Source: Mangifera indica
Lineage: Eukaryota > Streptophyta > Magnoliopsida > Sapindales > Anacardiaceae
Assembly: GCF_011075055.1 (NCBI RefSeq)
Contig: NC_058137.1
Span: forward strand, 14,431,463 to 14,495,462
DNA length: 64,000 bases
Reading direction: 5' to 3'
A model generated the notes under the pieces. That model saw only the letters and a program-made list of their open reading frames with translations, had not been told where the DNA came from and ran no database searches. The translations under genes and the position numbers were made by a program. Positions 24,753 to 36,700 of the stretch are shown piece after piece. How positions within the stretch are numbered: position 1 is the stretch's first letter; each line of letters starts with the position of its first letter.

Positions 24753-26350
24753 GCATTATAGCCAATCAGTCATATATCTAATGCCCAATCTTGCTACATG
24801 CCTATCATGCTTTTGCTGTGATAAAGACTTTATTAATAGGTTAGCCAATTTGTCATTTGTATCAATCATTTCTATATGTATATCACCTCATTGTATAATT
24901 TCTTAGATTAGGTGATATCATCTAAGTAACTACTTAGACCTTTGATAAGATTGCGACTCTTTTACCTGAGCAATCGCTCTATTATTCTCGTAATAAAGCT
25001 TAATCAGCTCAACAATATTCTGAACTATGCTAAATTTAATAACGAACTTCTTGATTTATAAATCCTCTTTTGTCGTTTTACAGTGGGCAATGTATTTAGA
25101 CTTTGTCTTAGAATCAACTAATGTATTTTGCTTAGAGTTTTTCCAATAAACTACATCACCATTTAAACAAAACTCAAACCCTGATTGGGATTTAAAATCA
25201 TCTCGATCAGTTTGGAAATTGACATCATTATAGCTGCTAACAGTGAGTTCAGTGTCCCCTTTATAAACCAAAAACGTTTCTTTAGTCTTTCTCAAGTACT
25301 GTAAAATGTTCTTAGCCATCTAGTGTTTTTCACCTGGATTAGATTGATATCCACTAAAAACACTTAAGATGTATGTGGTATCAACTCTTATACACAACAT
25401 GACATATATCATCAATCTTATAGTTAAGATATATGAGATCCTACTCATTTTATCTCTATCAGATTGTGAAGATGGACACATCTCTTTTAAAGGTTATAAA
25501 ACATAGGACATGGCATAAATCTTTTCTTGGATTCCTCTATAAAGAGTCTCGTTAACACCTTATCTATGAATGTGCTTTGACTTAGGCCTAATAGTCTATA
25601 CTTTTTATCTTGGTAAATTTTAATCCCAAGAATGTAGGCTGCCTCTCCTAATCTTTCATGGAGAAACACTTGAATAACCAAACTTTTACTAATTACAAGT
25701 TTGATATATTATTTCCAATAATCAAGATGTCATCAACATATAATACTAGAAATGCAATCATACTTCTACTGACTTTTTTATACACAAGACTTATCTACGT
25801 TTTTGATATAACCAAACTCACGAACAACTTCATTAAAATGAATATTCTAGCTTCTGGAAGCTTACTTAAGCCTATAAATGGACTTTTATAGCTTACATAC
25901 TTTATTTGCTTGGCCAATAAGAATGAAACCATTTGGTTGCACCATATAACGTTCTCTACAAGGTTACCATTCAAAAAGGTAGTTTTGACATCTATCTAAA
26001 AGATTTTATAGTCATAGTATGTAGCTATAACAAACATAATCCTAATAGACTTAAGCATAACAACTGGGAAAAAGGTTTCACCATAGTTAATGCCATAATT
26101 TTGAGTTAAACCTTCAGTAACCAATTATACTTTATAAATATGCGTGTTACCTTCCATGTCAGTTTTCTTTTTGAAAACCAATTTACACCCTAAGGGGTTT
26201 TACACTTTATGGTGAATCCATTAGAGTCCATACTTGGTTATGATACAGGAAGTTTATTTCAAATTTCATAGCGTCCAATCATTTCTTAGAATCTAAACTT
26301 GAGACAATATTATTGTAAGTCTTTGGGTCGTCATTAGAGATGACTAATAC
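24753..26350 (-). pseudogene. E4: copia family B RT and RNase H remnant, YVDD intact
   Basis: RNase H at 25056-25319 reads NILQYLRKTKETFLVYKG, then VNFQTDRDDFKSQSGF and YWKNSKQNTLVDSKT. The C-terminal part runs to the polypurine tract. RT at 25487-25681 reads YILGIKIYQDKKYRLLGLSQ. The catalytic box at 25727-25741 is an intact YVDDILIIGN. The RT N-terminus extends to about 26230. It is a pseudogene because the pieces lie in different frames and are broken by stops. Its upstream integrase follows at 26351. Confidence 0.85.
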
Positions 26351-27749
26351 ATCACTGTGCTGAGTTATAAGAAAACCAAATCTTTATGTCTTGTGACATA
26401 CTTGTATAAACCTATGCAGCTCTTATGTGCTTTGAGGTCATTCCTCTCAGAATAGAGGAACTTCCTCATCATGATCAACCATATGTGATGCCACATCATC
26501 CTGTCTAATATCTGTGGTATCCTATAGTACATGAACTTCATTGAGTTCCACTTTTCTTTCACTGGTTCTCTTGAGAATAATTTCCTTCTCAAAGAACACG
26601 TTATGTGAGCAACAAAGACTTTTTGCTCCTTCGGGTGCTAGAGGTAGTACCCTTTAGTTGCTTTTGGGTACCTTATAAAGATACACTTTTTAGATTTAGT
26701 GCTCATCTTGTTCAAAGTTAATTTCTTGACATAAGCTTCATAGGCCCAAATCCTCAAATAACCTAGATTAGACTTTCACTCAGTCTATAACTTGTATAGA
26801 GTTTTATCCATAGGTAATAGTCTTTATGGCATGACTGGTAAAACTTATCATAAACTTGACCATTTCCATCAAGGCCCTATTTCTTCATTTAGATACACCA
26901 TTATGTTATGGTGTACTAAAAAGAGTGAGTTGAGATATTATCCCATGTTCTTTCAAGTATCCTTTAAATTCAACACTCAGGTATGCACCTCGAAGATGAT
27001 TGCAAAAGATTTTAATTTGTTTCCTTTGTTTCTTCTCTACCTCATTCTTGAATTCTTTGAATTTATCAAAGCATTTAGATTTGTGTTTTATAAAAAATAC
27101 ATAACCAAATCTATTAAAGTCATTAGTAAATGTGATAAAGTAGACTTCCTCATATCTACTATGCACTGTTATAGGCCTAAATATATCACTGTGAATGATC
27201 TCTAACAGTTCAGTAACCCTTTCATTGTGTCTAGTGAAAGGTGTTTTGGCCATCTTACCTAATAGACATAATTCACATTCATCATAAGACTGAAAGTCAA
27301 ATGATTGCAAGACTCTTTGTTCAAGAAGTGTTGATTACGTTTCGGTCCTATATGCCCTACGTTGTAATGCCACAAATATGTAATGTTCAGCTCATTCATT
27401 TTTAATTGCTTATTACTTTGCACATTGAGAATTTCATTATCTAGTTTTAGATTATATAAACCATTATGTAATTCAGCTAATCCATATAGAATATTATTAA
27501 AGCTAATGGTAATAACACTGTCAATAATAAAAAATGAGTATTATTGTTCATCTAAAATAGACAAAAGAAACTAAGTTTTAGAAATAGAAAGAACATAATA
27601 ACAATTATCTAATTCTAAAACTAGCCCTATGGGTAACCTAAGATAATAAACCCCTACAACTAATGCAATAACGTGTGCTTTATTTTTAACACATTGGTTA
27701 ACCTCTCTTTTTGTGAGTAATCTACTTTATTGTAGTCATTGCATATCAT
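26351..27749 (-). pseudogene. E4: copia family B integrase and pre-integrase, cut by E5
   Basis: The 134-codon frame 26906-27310 carries CELCLLGKMAKTPF (Cys pair), LLEIIHSDIFRP with the first Asp, and VYFITFTNDFNRFGYVFF. The second catalytic Asp has become His/Arg context (CNHLRGAY in place of a SDRGGEY-type motif). The pre-integrase lies at 27320-27700 in a broken frame. The sequence stops at 27749, where the E5 LTR tip starts. The rest of the same gene, gag, resumes at 35496 on the far side of E5, so the two halves once were contiguous. Confidence 0.85.
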
Positions 27750-29413
27750 TGTTAAAGTAGGTGCCTTAGAGCCAATTGATTTAGCATTTGTAACTATAAT
27801 TTTGCATTTCATTAATTAATAAAAGATCTAATTGTTATTTAATTCATATGTGTCCTTTTATATGATTGTGCGAATTACATGCCTTTAGAATGGTAACACT
27901 GTGACAAAGAGATTAGATGACTGATTATGGGAACCCTATACATAAGTGAAGTGGTTATTCTACAAATGTCTATAATCTTGATATTACAATGAACAAGGGT
28001 ATATGTAATGATAATAAGATTATCATAGTGTTGAGCGACTCCATCAAAAGTGATAATAGTTCTCATGTGTCAAAGCTATTCATAAATAGCTTGGTACAAC
28101 ATATGGGTGCGCGTTGTAGACATGTTTATCAAATTAAACCCACTAAAGGATATCCATATGGATGGTTGCTCTAGTGTCTACAGAACAAATCCTTTGAATG
28201 CCACGAGAGCATGTAATTCTATTACTTGAGGTCGCCAAACTATCTTATGTAAGGATTAGTATGGTTTGACTCTATCCAACATATCGTCATAATTAGGGTA
28301 TCATAAAGGTAGTGAATGACTATATTATAAGATATATGGAGGCTATGGTTGATCAATATCTCTCATAGGAATACTGAATGAAATTCATGACTACTTAAAT
28401 CTTTGGCCATAGTAAGATAAAATTGTAGCTTAATCTGTGTAAGTTATTGATGTATAATTAATACTGAGGAATTACTAAGATAGACACATTTCTATATCTC
28501 AGCCTTGAAAGATATTGGTTGATGAAAAGATTGAATTACACGTAACTATAATGTTGTAAAAGCTTAAAAGATGTTTATTAACACTCTATCGTTTGGGTAG
28601 CCATGATGATTTGCTAGAGGTTAATCTTTGTCTATGTTTAAATTTGACTTGAATTTAGATACCGATTAGATGGAAAGCTTATAGGTCATACACACATAGA
28701 GGTTGATATAAACCTATAGGCAAGGATTGTTTGGTGATAATCCTGGTGTTTAGCCAGAAAGAAAACTCTATTGACAAAATTTGACTTAGTGTGTATAGTA
28801 CTATTTGGCATTGTTCATAATTAATATGCATTGCACAAGTAGACAAGTCTTGTCCAACCATGCAATGTATGTTTTATGTCAGGTGGTACACTTTAGTGTC
28901 CACCTGTGCATGGTTTAATGTGTTATGAGTGGCACATAAGTGAATCACCTGTGCACTTATATTGATAGTGTCTAGTATAAGTTAAACTCTTACTAGACTT
29001 GGACACTTGCATATAATTATGAAACAAAATTTGAGTTAGTTGAACAAAATAGTCTCAAATATAGAATTAACATACAAAAAATTAGAAACCCTCGCCACTG
29101 GGTTTTTTTAAATTCTTTCTCTAGTGAACATATTCTTATCTAACACATAGAAGCCCTAACAGCCTTTTTTTTGGACAACCTCCCTATTCGTGCTCTGTAT
29201 GGATACTAGGGTGTTATCTTATGAAGGTTAGATAACATTCATTTCTTTACCATATGAAAACTTAAAGGAGCTACCAATGCGGGTATAAACCTTAAAAACA
29301 CCCTATGGTTGTTTTTGTATGTTCATGTTAAATATGCATTAAAATAGGTATCTTGGTCAGGGTTTAAAGGTTGTTTTTTATTTTATTTTTAATTTCGTTA
29401 CACTGCCAATTAT
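27750..29413 (+). repeat. LTR of family B (5' LTR of E5)
   Basis: It starts TGTTAAAGTAGGTGCC. The 3' edge and primer binding site are damaged: the usual CCCTACAGTGGTATCAGAGCC is reduced to ATTATCGGAGCC near 29409-29420. The LTR palindrome core is kept near 28840-28858. Confidence 0.8.
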
Positions 29414-31369
29414 CGGAGCCACTATTTAGGCATATCTTCATGAAAAATTATACCTAGCTGTTTTGATTATTTTACCTGTTATTGCATGTAATTAAATTAA
29501 TCGAAACCTAAAATTGGTAAAGATGATTTGTAATCATATTGCTATATGATTTGTAGAGTTTCATGAACAACATAATATGTGTAAATTATTGAGTGACATT
29601 CTCTGATTATTTTGTTTGAGCTTTATTATTTTTGCAAGCTAAATTCACTTTGAAAGTTGTTTCATCGGTGTGAGTACAATTTACATGTTGTATTATCTCA
29701 CCCTGATGGAGGCTTGTCTACAACAAGATTTTCTAGATTTCTAATCACTAAAAATCCAAAAAACTTGTCTAAAAACTATTGTGAATGGAGTTGCTAATTG
29801 AAATTTTTTTGAGTTTTGGGATTGAATAATAATTTTGCAAAACTTAAAGGACTAGAATGTAATTTTACACTTGGGTAAATAATAATTAAAATTTAATTTT
29901 AATTAGTTTTATATGTATTATCATATGTATGCATAATGCCCAATACATAGCCAAGAACCAATGTGAATGTTTTTTTTTTAATTTAAATTTTATTTGAATA
30001 TCTTTGAGTTGTAATTTTTAAATAAGGCTTATACCCCCTGCGTTAATCCCTATTCTTTTTTAGTTTAGGTTTTATTTTATTTTCTTAGAATTATATAACT
30101 AGGAAATAGAGCTATGTAATTATTGAAGACTGAAGGTGAAAGGACAAGTGTGAAGACCGAAAGACTAAGATTCACCTAGGTTGACTAGGCAAACCCTTCT
30201 TGGCTCGAAGAGCTTGATATTAGTTATGGTTATGTGCTAACACATTTATTTTTGTGTTTTTATATACATGTGGATGGTTACATTTTGCAAATATCACCTA
30301 ACATGTGACTTTAATTTGATGAGACTAATTAATTAAAACCTTTAAATTAAATATTAATCTAAGATTAAATTAGTGCCTTCTAATATAATACCCTGATTAA
30401 GCCCCTGGTCATTGGAGCATTATTTGCCAAAGCGAAGAGTAAACTTCTATCGGGTGAAAACTTGGGAGATATTTATATTAGATCTAACTTAACTAGTGTA
30501 CTTTACTTGTTTGCCAAGGTAAAAGTGAAGTATATTAGAGGCAAGAGTAGGGAATTTGTTTGTCAATGCAATAAGATATGTAGTGTCCACCTTACTGAAA
30601 CCGAGAGTCACATTTGAGGTCGCATGATTGTTAGGATAAAACCTAACTAAAGATCATGGACTTTTGCTGATTAATTTGAACATGTTTGCCAAAGTGAAGG
30701 GAAAAATTAAATTGATGGGGTCTTATCCACTAGAAAGTTCATTGAAACTTTTTGAGTACAATAATAAGGGCTATTGGCTTGAGGAAAATAGTAGAGCATT
30801 TTAATATAATTAAAACCCTTAAATTAAATATTAATCTAAGATTAAATTAGTGCCTTCTAATATAATACCCTGATTAAGCCCCTGGTCATTGGAGCATTAT
30901 TTGCCAAAGCGAAGAGTAAACTTCTATCGGGTGAAAACTTGGGAGATATTTATATTAGATCTAACTTAACTAGTGTACTTTACTTGTTTGCCAAGGTAAA
31001 AGTAAAGTATATTAGAGGCAAGAGTAGGGAATTTGTTTGTCAATGCAATAAGATATGTAGTGTCCACCTTACTGAAACCGAGAGTCACATTTGAGGTCGC
31101 ATGATTGTTAGGATAAAACCTAACTAAAGATCATGGACTTTTGCTGATTAATTTGAACATGTTTTCCAAAGTGAAGGGAAAAATTAAATTGATGGGGTCT
31201 TATCCACTAGAAAGTTCATTGAAACTTTTTGAGTACAATAATAAGGGCTATTGGCTTGAGGAAAATAGTAGGAGCATTTTAATTAATTAAATCCGTAATT
31301 AAAATGAATATTAATTATGAATAAAATTGCTAATTCTTTTATTTATAAATTGTAGATCAAATAATCACC
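29414..31369 (+). other. E5 leader with a 477-bp tandem duplication
   Basis: This is a long untranslated region between primer binding site and gag, typical for this family: the same blocks occur at 44933-46770 (minus) and 59860-61198 (plus). No coding frame is recognised. Its right part consists of two nearly identical 477-bp units (30334-30810 and 30811-31287) directly before gag. Confidence 0.75.
30334..31287 (+). repeat. 477-bp tandem duplication, two almost identical units
   Basis: Unit 1 (30334-30810) and unit 2 (30811-31287) share an exact offset of 477. I see only about four differences between them, for example AAAGTGAAG against AAAGTAAAG and GTTTGCC against GTTTTCC. The homologous leaders at 45000-45500 and 60620-61180 have one unit. 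The identity is far higher than that between LTRs or genes in this window. Confidence 0.95.
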
Positions 31370-32200
31370 ATGTCAAACCCAACATATCAATCAATTCCCA
31401 AAAAGGAAAATAGGTTCATTAGAAACAACTTTGCTGATTGGTTTATAAATCTTTGGATAATTCTACATTAGGAGTATAAGTTGTATATCCTTGAGGGGTC
31501 GTTGCCCTTTGAGCCTGGTCTTGATGACACTTAGGAGGAAAAAGATACTTTTAATAAGAATCTTAATAACTTTGTGAAAGTTTAGTGCCTTTTGTTGAGT
31601 TCCATTTCACTTGAGCTTCAACAATAATATAAGGAAATTGATGCTTCATCCATACTTGCACACCTTTGAGAGTTATATGCTACTCGTGGGAGGGTTGAAC
31701 AATATGAGGTGTCAAATATGCTCTTTGATTACAAACTCTCTAAGGGAGGACAAATTGTCCCTTATGTGGATAAGATGATTGGCTACATTGAGTTGTTTGC
31801 AAGCTTGGGCTTTATCATGGGCAATAAGCTTGTCATTGACCTAGTGTTGAAATCCCTCCTTAAACCTAAACAAAAGGGATAAAACTTTTGAAAAGTTGTT
31901 ATATATGCTCAAACAGGTTGAACAAAAGGTAGGAAAGGTAGCTTTGTCCAATGTACTTGTAGTTAAAGCTCATGCAACTAGATCCAAGGTTAAGGACAAA
32001 GGCAAAGCCAAGGCCAAACCTAAAGCAAAGAAGCAACCAAATACTACTACTTAGCCAACAGGTGGTATGAGGAAAGGAAAGGTTGTTTGCTTCTATTGTG
32101 TTGAAACTGGTTACTAGAGGAGACATTACAAGGCTTTCTTAGAGAACAGGAAGAATAAGGTAGTTGAAAGCTCTACTTCAGGTATGTTTGTCATTGAGAT
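31370..32200 (+). pseudogene. E5 gag remnant
   Basis: It starts ATG TCA AAC CCA (MSNPTYQS) at 31370; the homologous starts of E4 and E6 read MLNPTY. Recognisable blocks are FADWFINLW, YILEGSLPFEPG, the capsid motif YEVSNMLFDYKLSKGGQ, PYVDKMIGYIELF, a Lys/Ala-rich stretch near 31990-32030, and a zinc knuckle at 32089-32133. In the knuckle, His is Tyr, Trp is a stop and the last Cys is Tyr, all C-to-T or G-to-A changes. Several stops fall where Gln or Arg is expected, so no Gag can be made. Confidence 0.85.
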
Positions 32201-34321
32201 AAACTACTTTCCTTATTCATCTTCAATTGTAGATAGAAGATATGGTTCTCATATTTGTTCTAATATATAGAGATTATGACAAAATAGATTGCTTGCTAAA
32301 TGAGAGGTTGACCTATGTGTTGAAAATGTGACACGCGTTATTGTATTACCTATAGGCATTTATTATCTTAGTGTAGGTGTTTATTATCTTAGGTTACCCA
32401 TTGGGCTAGTTTTATAATTTGCTTATTGTTATTATGCTCCTTTTATTTCTAGAAACTTAGTTTTTATGTTTGTTTTAGACAAAATGGAATATTCATTTTT
32501 TATTGTTAGTGGTGCTATAACCATTAGCTTGAATAATATTCTCCACGGAACAGCTGAATTACATAATGATTTATATATTCTAAAACTAGATAATGAGATT
32601 CTCAATGTGCAAAGTAATAACGATTAAAATCAAATGAACTGATTACCATCTATCTATGACATTGGAAGCTAGGCCACACAGGACTGAAACGTATATTAAG
32701 ACTTTTTGAACAAAAAATTTTGCAATCATTTGACTACCAGTCTTATAATAAATGTGAATCGTACTTATTCGGTAAGATGACTAAAACACCCTTCACTGTA
32801 CATAGTGAAAGGGAGACTAAACTGTTAAAGGTCATTCATAGTGATGTGTGTGGACCTATGACAATGTATAATAGATATAAGGAAGCCTACTTCGTCACAT
32901 ATACTAATGACTTTAGTAGATATGACTATGTGTTTTTGATGAAACAGAAGTCTAAATACTTTGATAAATTCAAAGAATTCAAGAGTGGGGTAAAAAAGCA
33001 TTGACTATAATGAAACCTTTTTGCCAGTTGCGATGTTTAAGGTTATAAGGATTATGCTTGCTATTGATGCATACCATGACTATGAAATCTTTCAAATAGA
33101 TGTCAAAATTACCTTCCTAAATAGTAACCTTGTAGAAGACGTTTATATGACACAACCCGATGGTTTTATTCTTGTTGGATAGACAAATAAAGTATGCATG
33201 TTGCAAAAGTTCATTTATGGGCTTAAGTAGGCTTCCAAAAGTTAGAACGTTCATTTTAATGAAGTTATACAAGAGTTTGGTTTCATAAAAAACAAAGACG
33301 AGTCGTGTGTGCATAAAAAGGTCAATGAGAGCATAGTTGTAACTAGTATTGTATGTCAATAACTTTTTGATTATTAGAAATGATATACCGAACTTGTAAT
33401 CAACAAAGGTTTGGTTATCCAAGTGTTTCTCCAGGAAAGACGTAGGAGAAGTAGCTTACATTCTTAGGATTAAAATTTACTAAGATAGAGAGCGTAGACT
33501 GCTGGGCTTAACTCTAAACACATGTATAGGTAAGGTGTTAGCAAGATTCTTTACAGAGGAATCCAAGAAAGGATTTATGTCTATGTCCTATAGTGTATAT
33601 CTTTCGAAAGAAATGCGTCTATCTCACAATCTGAGTGAGATAAGAAGAGTAAGATCTTATATGCCTCAACTATAGGATCAATCATGTATGTCATGCTATA
33701 TACGAAAGTTAATATCTCATACACCTTGAGCGTTTGTAGTAGATATTAATTTAACCTAGGTGAAAAACACTAGATGGTTGTTAAGAACATCCTAAAGTAT
33801 CTAAGATAGACCAAAGATGCATTCTTGGTTTATGGAGAGTATTCTGAACTTACTATTAAAGGCTATAGTGGTGCTAGTTTCCAAACTAATTAAGATGTTT
33901 TTAAATCCCAATCAAGTTTTGTGTTTTGTTTTGAATAATGGTGTAATTAATTAGAAAAGCTTTAAACAAAGTACAATGGTTGATTCTACAATAAAGTTCG
34001 AGTGCATTACCATTTCAGAAGTGGTAAAAGACACTGTTTGGATCAAGAAGTTCATTATTGAACTTGGATTGGTTCCAAGTATCATAAGGTTGATTGTGCT
34101 TTATTGCGACAATAATAGAGCGATTGTTCAGGCAAAGGAACCATAATCTCATCAGAGGTCCCAATACATACTTAGACAATATCATTTGATTCGAAAGATG
34201 ATTCAATGTGATAACACACAAACAGAAAGGATTAATAGAGATGACACTTTGGCTAATCCATTAACAAAGCCTCTGCCGCAGTAGAAACATGAAAAACATG
34301 TAACAAGATTGGGCATTAATA
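32201..34321 (+). pseudogene. E5 pol remnant with an integrase-RT deletion
   Basis: The pre-integrase (32270-32700) contains a small duplication of a TTTATTATCTTAG block near 32345-32390. Integrase 32720-33004 has CESYLFGKM (one Cys lost), VIHSDVCGP with the first Asp, and VTYTNDFSRYDYVF. At 33004 the frame jumps straight to the RT box YNETF. Compared with E3 and E7 about 950-1000 bp are missing, including the second Asp, the Glu and the connection domain. RT continues with DVKITFLNSN; its catalytic box near 33350-33365 is YVNN, both Asp codons changed to Asn. RNase H remnants run to about 34300. Confidence 0.85.
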
Positions 34322-35495
34322 TATTGCTAGGCCATCTTATGTAAAGATTGGTATAGTTTAACTTTATGAAACATATTGTCGTAATTAGGATATTATAAAG
34401 ATAGTGAATGACCATATCATGAAATATATAAAAGCTATAGTTGATCAATAAAAGATTTGTTACTTCTGAGCACATGAGAAGATATCTCACATGAGAATAC
34501 TGAATAACATTTATGATTGCTTGAATCTATGGCTATAGTAGGATAATCCATGTAAGTCATTGATATGTATTAGTTCATACTAAGGAATTACTAAGATAAA
34601 CACATTTCTATGTCTCAACCTGAAGAGATATTGGGAGACAAAATGATTGAATTGCTTGTAACTATGATATTGTAAAACCTTAAGAGATGTCTGCTAACAC
34701 TTTATTGTTCGGGTGGCCATGACACTTTGTTATAGGCTAATCTTGGTTATGTCTAAATTTAACCCAAATTTGGACATTAATAGTTCAATAAAGAGCTTAT
34801 AGGTCATCGCACATAAGGGTTGATATGAACCCAAAGGCAAAAATCATTTGGTGACAATCTTAGCGTTTAGGGAAAAAGAGAACTCTGTTGACCACCCTTT
34901 GACTAAGTTTGACTTGGTGTGTATAGTGCCATTTAGCATGGTGCAAAATTATTATGTATGGCATAACTAGACAAGTTTTGTCCAACTGTGCAATGCATGT
35001 TTCATGCCAAGTGGTGCTCTTTAATGTCCATATGTGCATGGTTTAAGGTTTGTCGAGTGGTACATAAGTGAATCACTTGTGTATGCATGTTGATGGTGTC
35101 GAGTATGAGTTAAACTCTTGTTGGACTTGGACAATTGCATATCATTATAAAACAAAGTGTGAGTTAGTTTACACAATAATCTGAGATACATAATTCACAT
35201 AGGAAAAATTAGAAACTTTAGTCGCTGAGTTTTTCTTAGACAACCTTTTGTGTTTGTGTTTTGCGTGGACACCAAGGCATCTCCTTATAAAGGTTGGATA
35301 ACATTTGTTTTTTTGCCACATGAAGACTTAAAGGAACCACCAATGCAGGTATAAATCTTAAAAACACCTTATGGTTGTTTTTTATGTTTATGTTAAATAT
35401 GCATTAAAACTTGTATTCTAGCAAGGGCTTTAGGATTATTTTTTTAATTTTTAATTATATTGCATTGTTAGTTATCAGTGCCCTAAAACCCTACA
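34322..35495 (+). repeat. partial LTR of family B (3' LTR of E5)
   Basis: It begins inside the LTR (equivalent to about 28215 of the 5' LTR), so the polypurine tract and first part of U3 are deleted, and ends CCCTACA at 35495. The junction with E4 gag follows directly. Confidence 0.8.
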
Positions 35496-36440
35496 ATAAA
35501 AAAAATATATAAGAACTATTTCCTGTATCTATAGCCTAGGAAGAATAAAAAGAAATAGTTTATCTTTATGACAAACATACCTGAAGTAGAGACTTCAGCT
35601 GCATTTTTCTTCTTGTTCTCTGTGATGGCCTTGCAATGTCTGTTCTAGTGACCAACTTTGTTAGAATAGAAGCAAATAATCTTTCCCTTTCGTATACCAT
35701 CTGTTGGCTGAATAGCAATATTTGGATGCTTCTTTGCTTTAGGTTTAGGCTTAGGATTTGTCTTTAGTTATGGATATAGGTGTATGGGCTTAAACCATAA
35801 GCACATTAATTGAAGTTACCTTTCGTACCTCTTGTTTAGCTTGCTTGAGCATATACAACAATTCCTAATTGGATTTCTCTTTTTTGTTTAGATTAAAGTT
35901 CATGATGAAATTAACCCATGATTCAAGAAGAGATTTTAGCACCAGGTCAATGGCAAACTTATTGCTTATGATGAAAACCAAGCTCACCAACTGCTTAATA
36001 TAGCCAATCATCGTGACCACATGAGGGTTAACTTGTCTTCCCTTGAAAAGTTTGCAATCAAATAATGCATTTGACAACTCATATCGTTTAGTCTTCACAC
36101 AAGTGCCATGTAACTCTCGAAGGTGTTCAAGTATGGTTGGAGCATCAATTTCCTTATATTTTTTTTGAAGTTTAGGTGACATAAAAGTCAGCATGAGGCA
36201 CTAGACTTCCATGAAGTCATCAAAAATACTTATTAAAGGTATCTTTTTTCTCTCAGGTGGTATTAGGATTAGGTTCACAAAGCAATGACCCCTCAAGGAT
36301 GTATAGCCTCCTCTCTTTACACAGAATAATATAAAGATTTGTATAGCAATCAGCGAAGTTGCTTCCAATGAGCCTATTTTCCTTTTTTATTTTTGATAGA
36401 TATGTTGGGTTTAACATGGTGATTATGTGATCTACAATTT
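35496..36440 (-). pseudogene. E4 gag remnant, displaced from its pol by E5
   Basis: The minus-strand start is near 36418 (MLNPTY). The open piece 35865-36194 gives LTFMSPKLQKKYKEIDAPT, YELSNALFDCKLFKGRQ, VTMIGYIKQLVSL and IDLVLKSLLESW, typical of UBN2-type copia Gag. The knuckle near 35620-35665 reads CFYSNKVGH-stop-NRHC, with one Cys changed and Trp lost. The segment between knuckle and E5 continues the E4 pre-integrase boundary, as shown by comparison with 43980-44090 of E6. Confidence 0.85.
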
Positions 36441-36700
36441 ACAGATAAAAGAATTAGTAATTTTATTTTTAATTAATATTCATTTTAAATACTGATTTAA
36501 TAACTTCAAGGATTCCATATAAATGGTTGCTCTAGTGTTTATGTGATCCTTAGACTTGAGGTTACTGGACCATCTTGTGCAAAGATCAATATCGTTTGAT
36601 ATCAACCCAACGTAGTTTGGTCAAAAGATTACTAAAAAGGTTGTGATTGACCATATTAAGATTTGTATGAAGGCTATGGTGGATCACACATAAAAAAAGT
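36441..36700. repeat. end of E4 leader followed by a family B LTR scrap
   Basis: 36441-36504 is the minus-strand leader just before gag (compare 44935-45015). At 36505 it switches to a plus-strand piece of family B LTR (ATGGTTGCTCTAGTG, ACTTGAGGTTAC, GAAGGCTATGG). No 5' LTR of E4 is present, so E4 is truncated here. Confidence 0.6.

Larger units (their letters stand above)
27750..35495 (+). mobile_element. E5: complete copia family B element nested in E4
   Basis: The order is 5' LTR (27750-29413), leader (29414-31369), gag (31370-32200), pol (32201-34321) and 3' LTR (34322-35495, 5' part missing). Antisense E4 pol ends at its left border and antisense E4 gag starts at its right border. That shows insertion into E4 rather than a rearranged single element. 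The flanking pentamers ATCAT and ATAAA agree at only 3 of 5 positions, so the target duplication is eroded. E5 lacks the integrase C-terminus, its RT catalytic box is changed to YVNN, and gag is full of stops, so it is dead. Confidence 0.85.

Noticed and set aside
26792..27205. 137-codon plus-strand frame, the longest in the window
   Set aside because: It is the antisense shadow of the E4 integrase (26906-27310, minus), whose motifs are clear. The plus translation shows no family motifs.
22194..29413. A single novel element with LTRs in inverted orientation around pol
   Set aside because: At first sight pol 24742-27749 is flanked by LTRs pointing in opposite directions. The plus LTR at 27750 belongs to E5, which has its own gag, pol and 3' LTR, and the E4 gag resumes at 35496. 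Nested insertion explains it.
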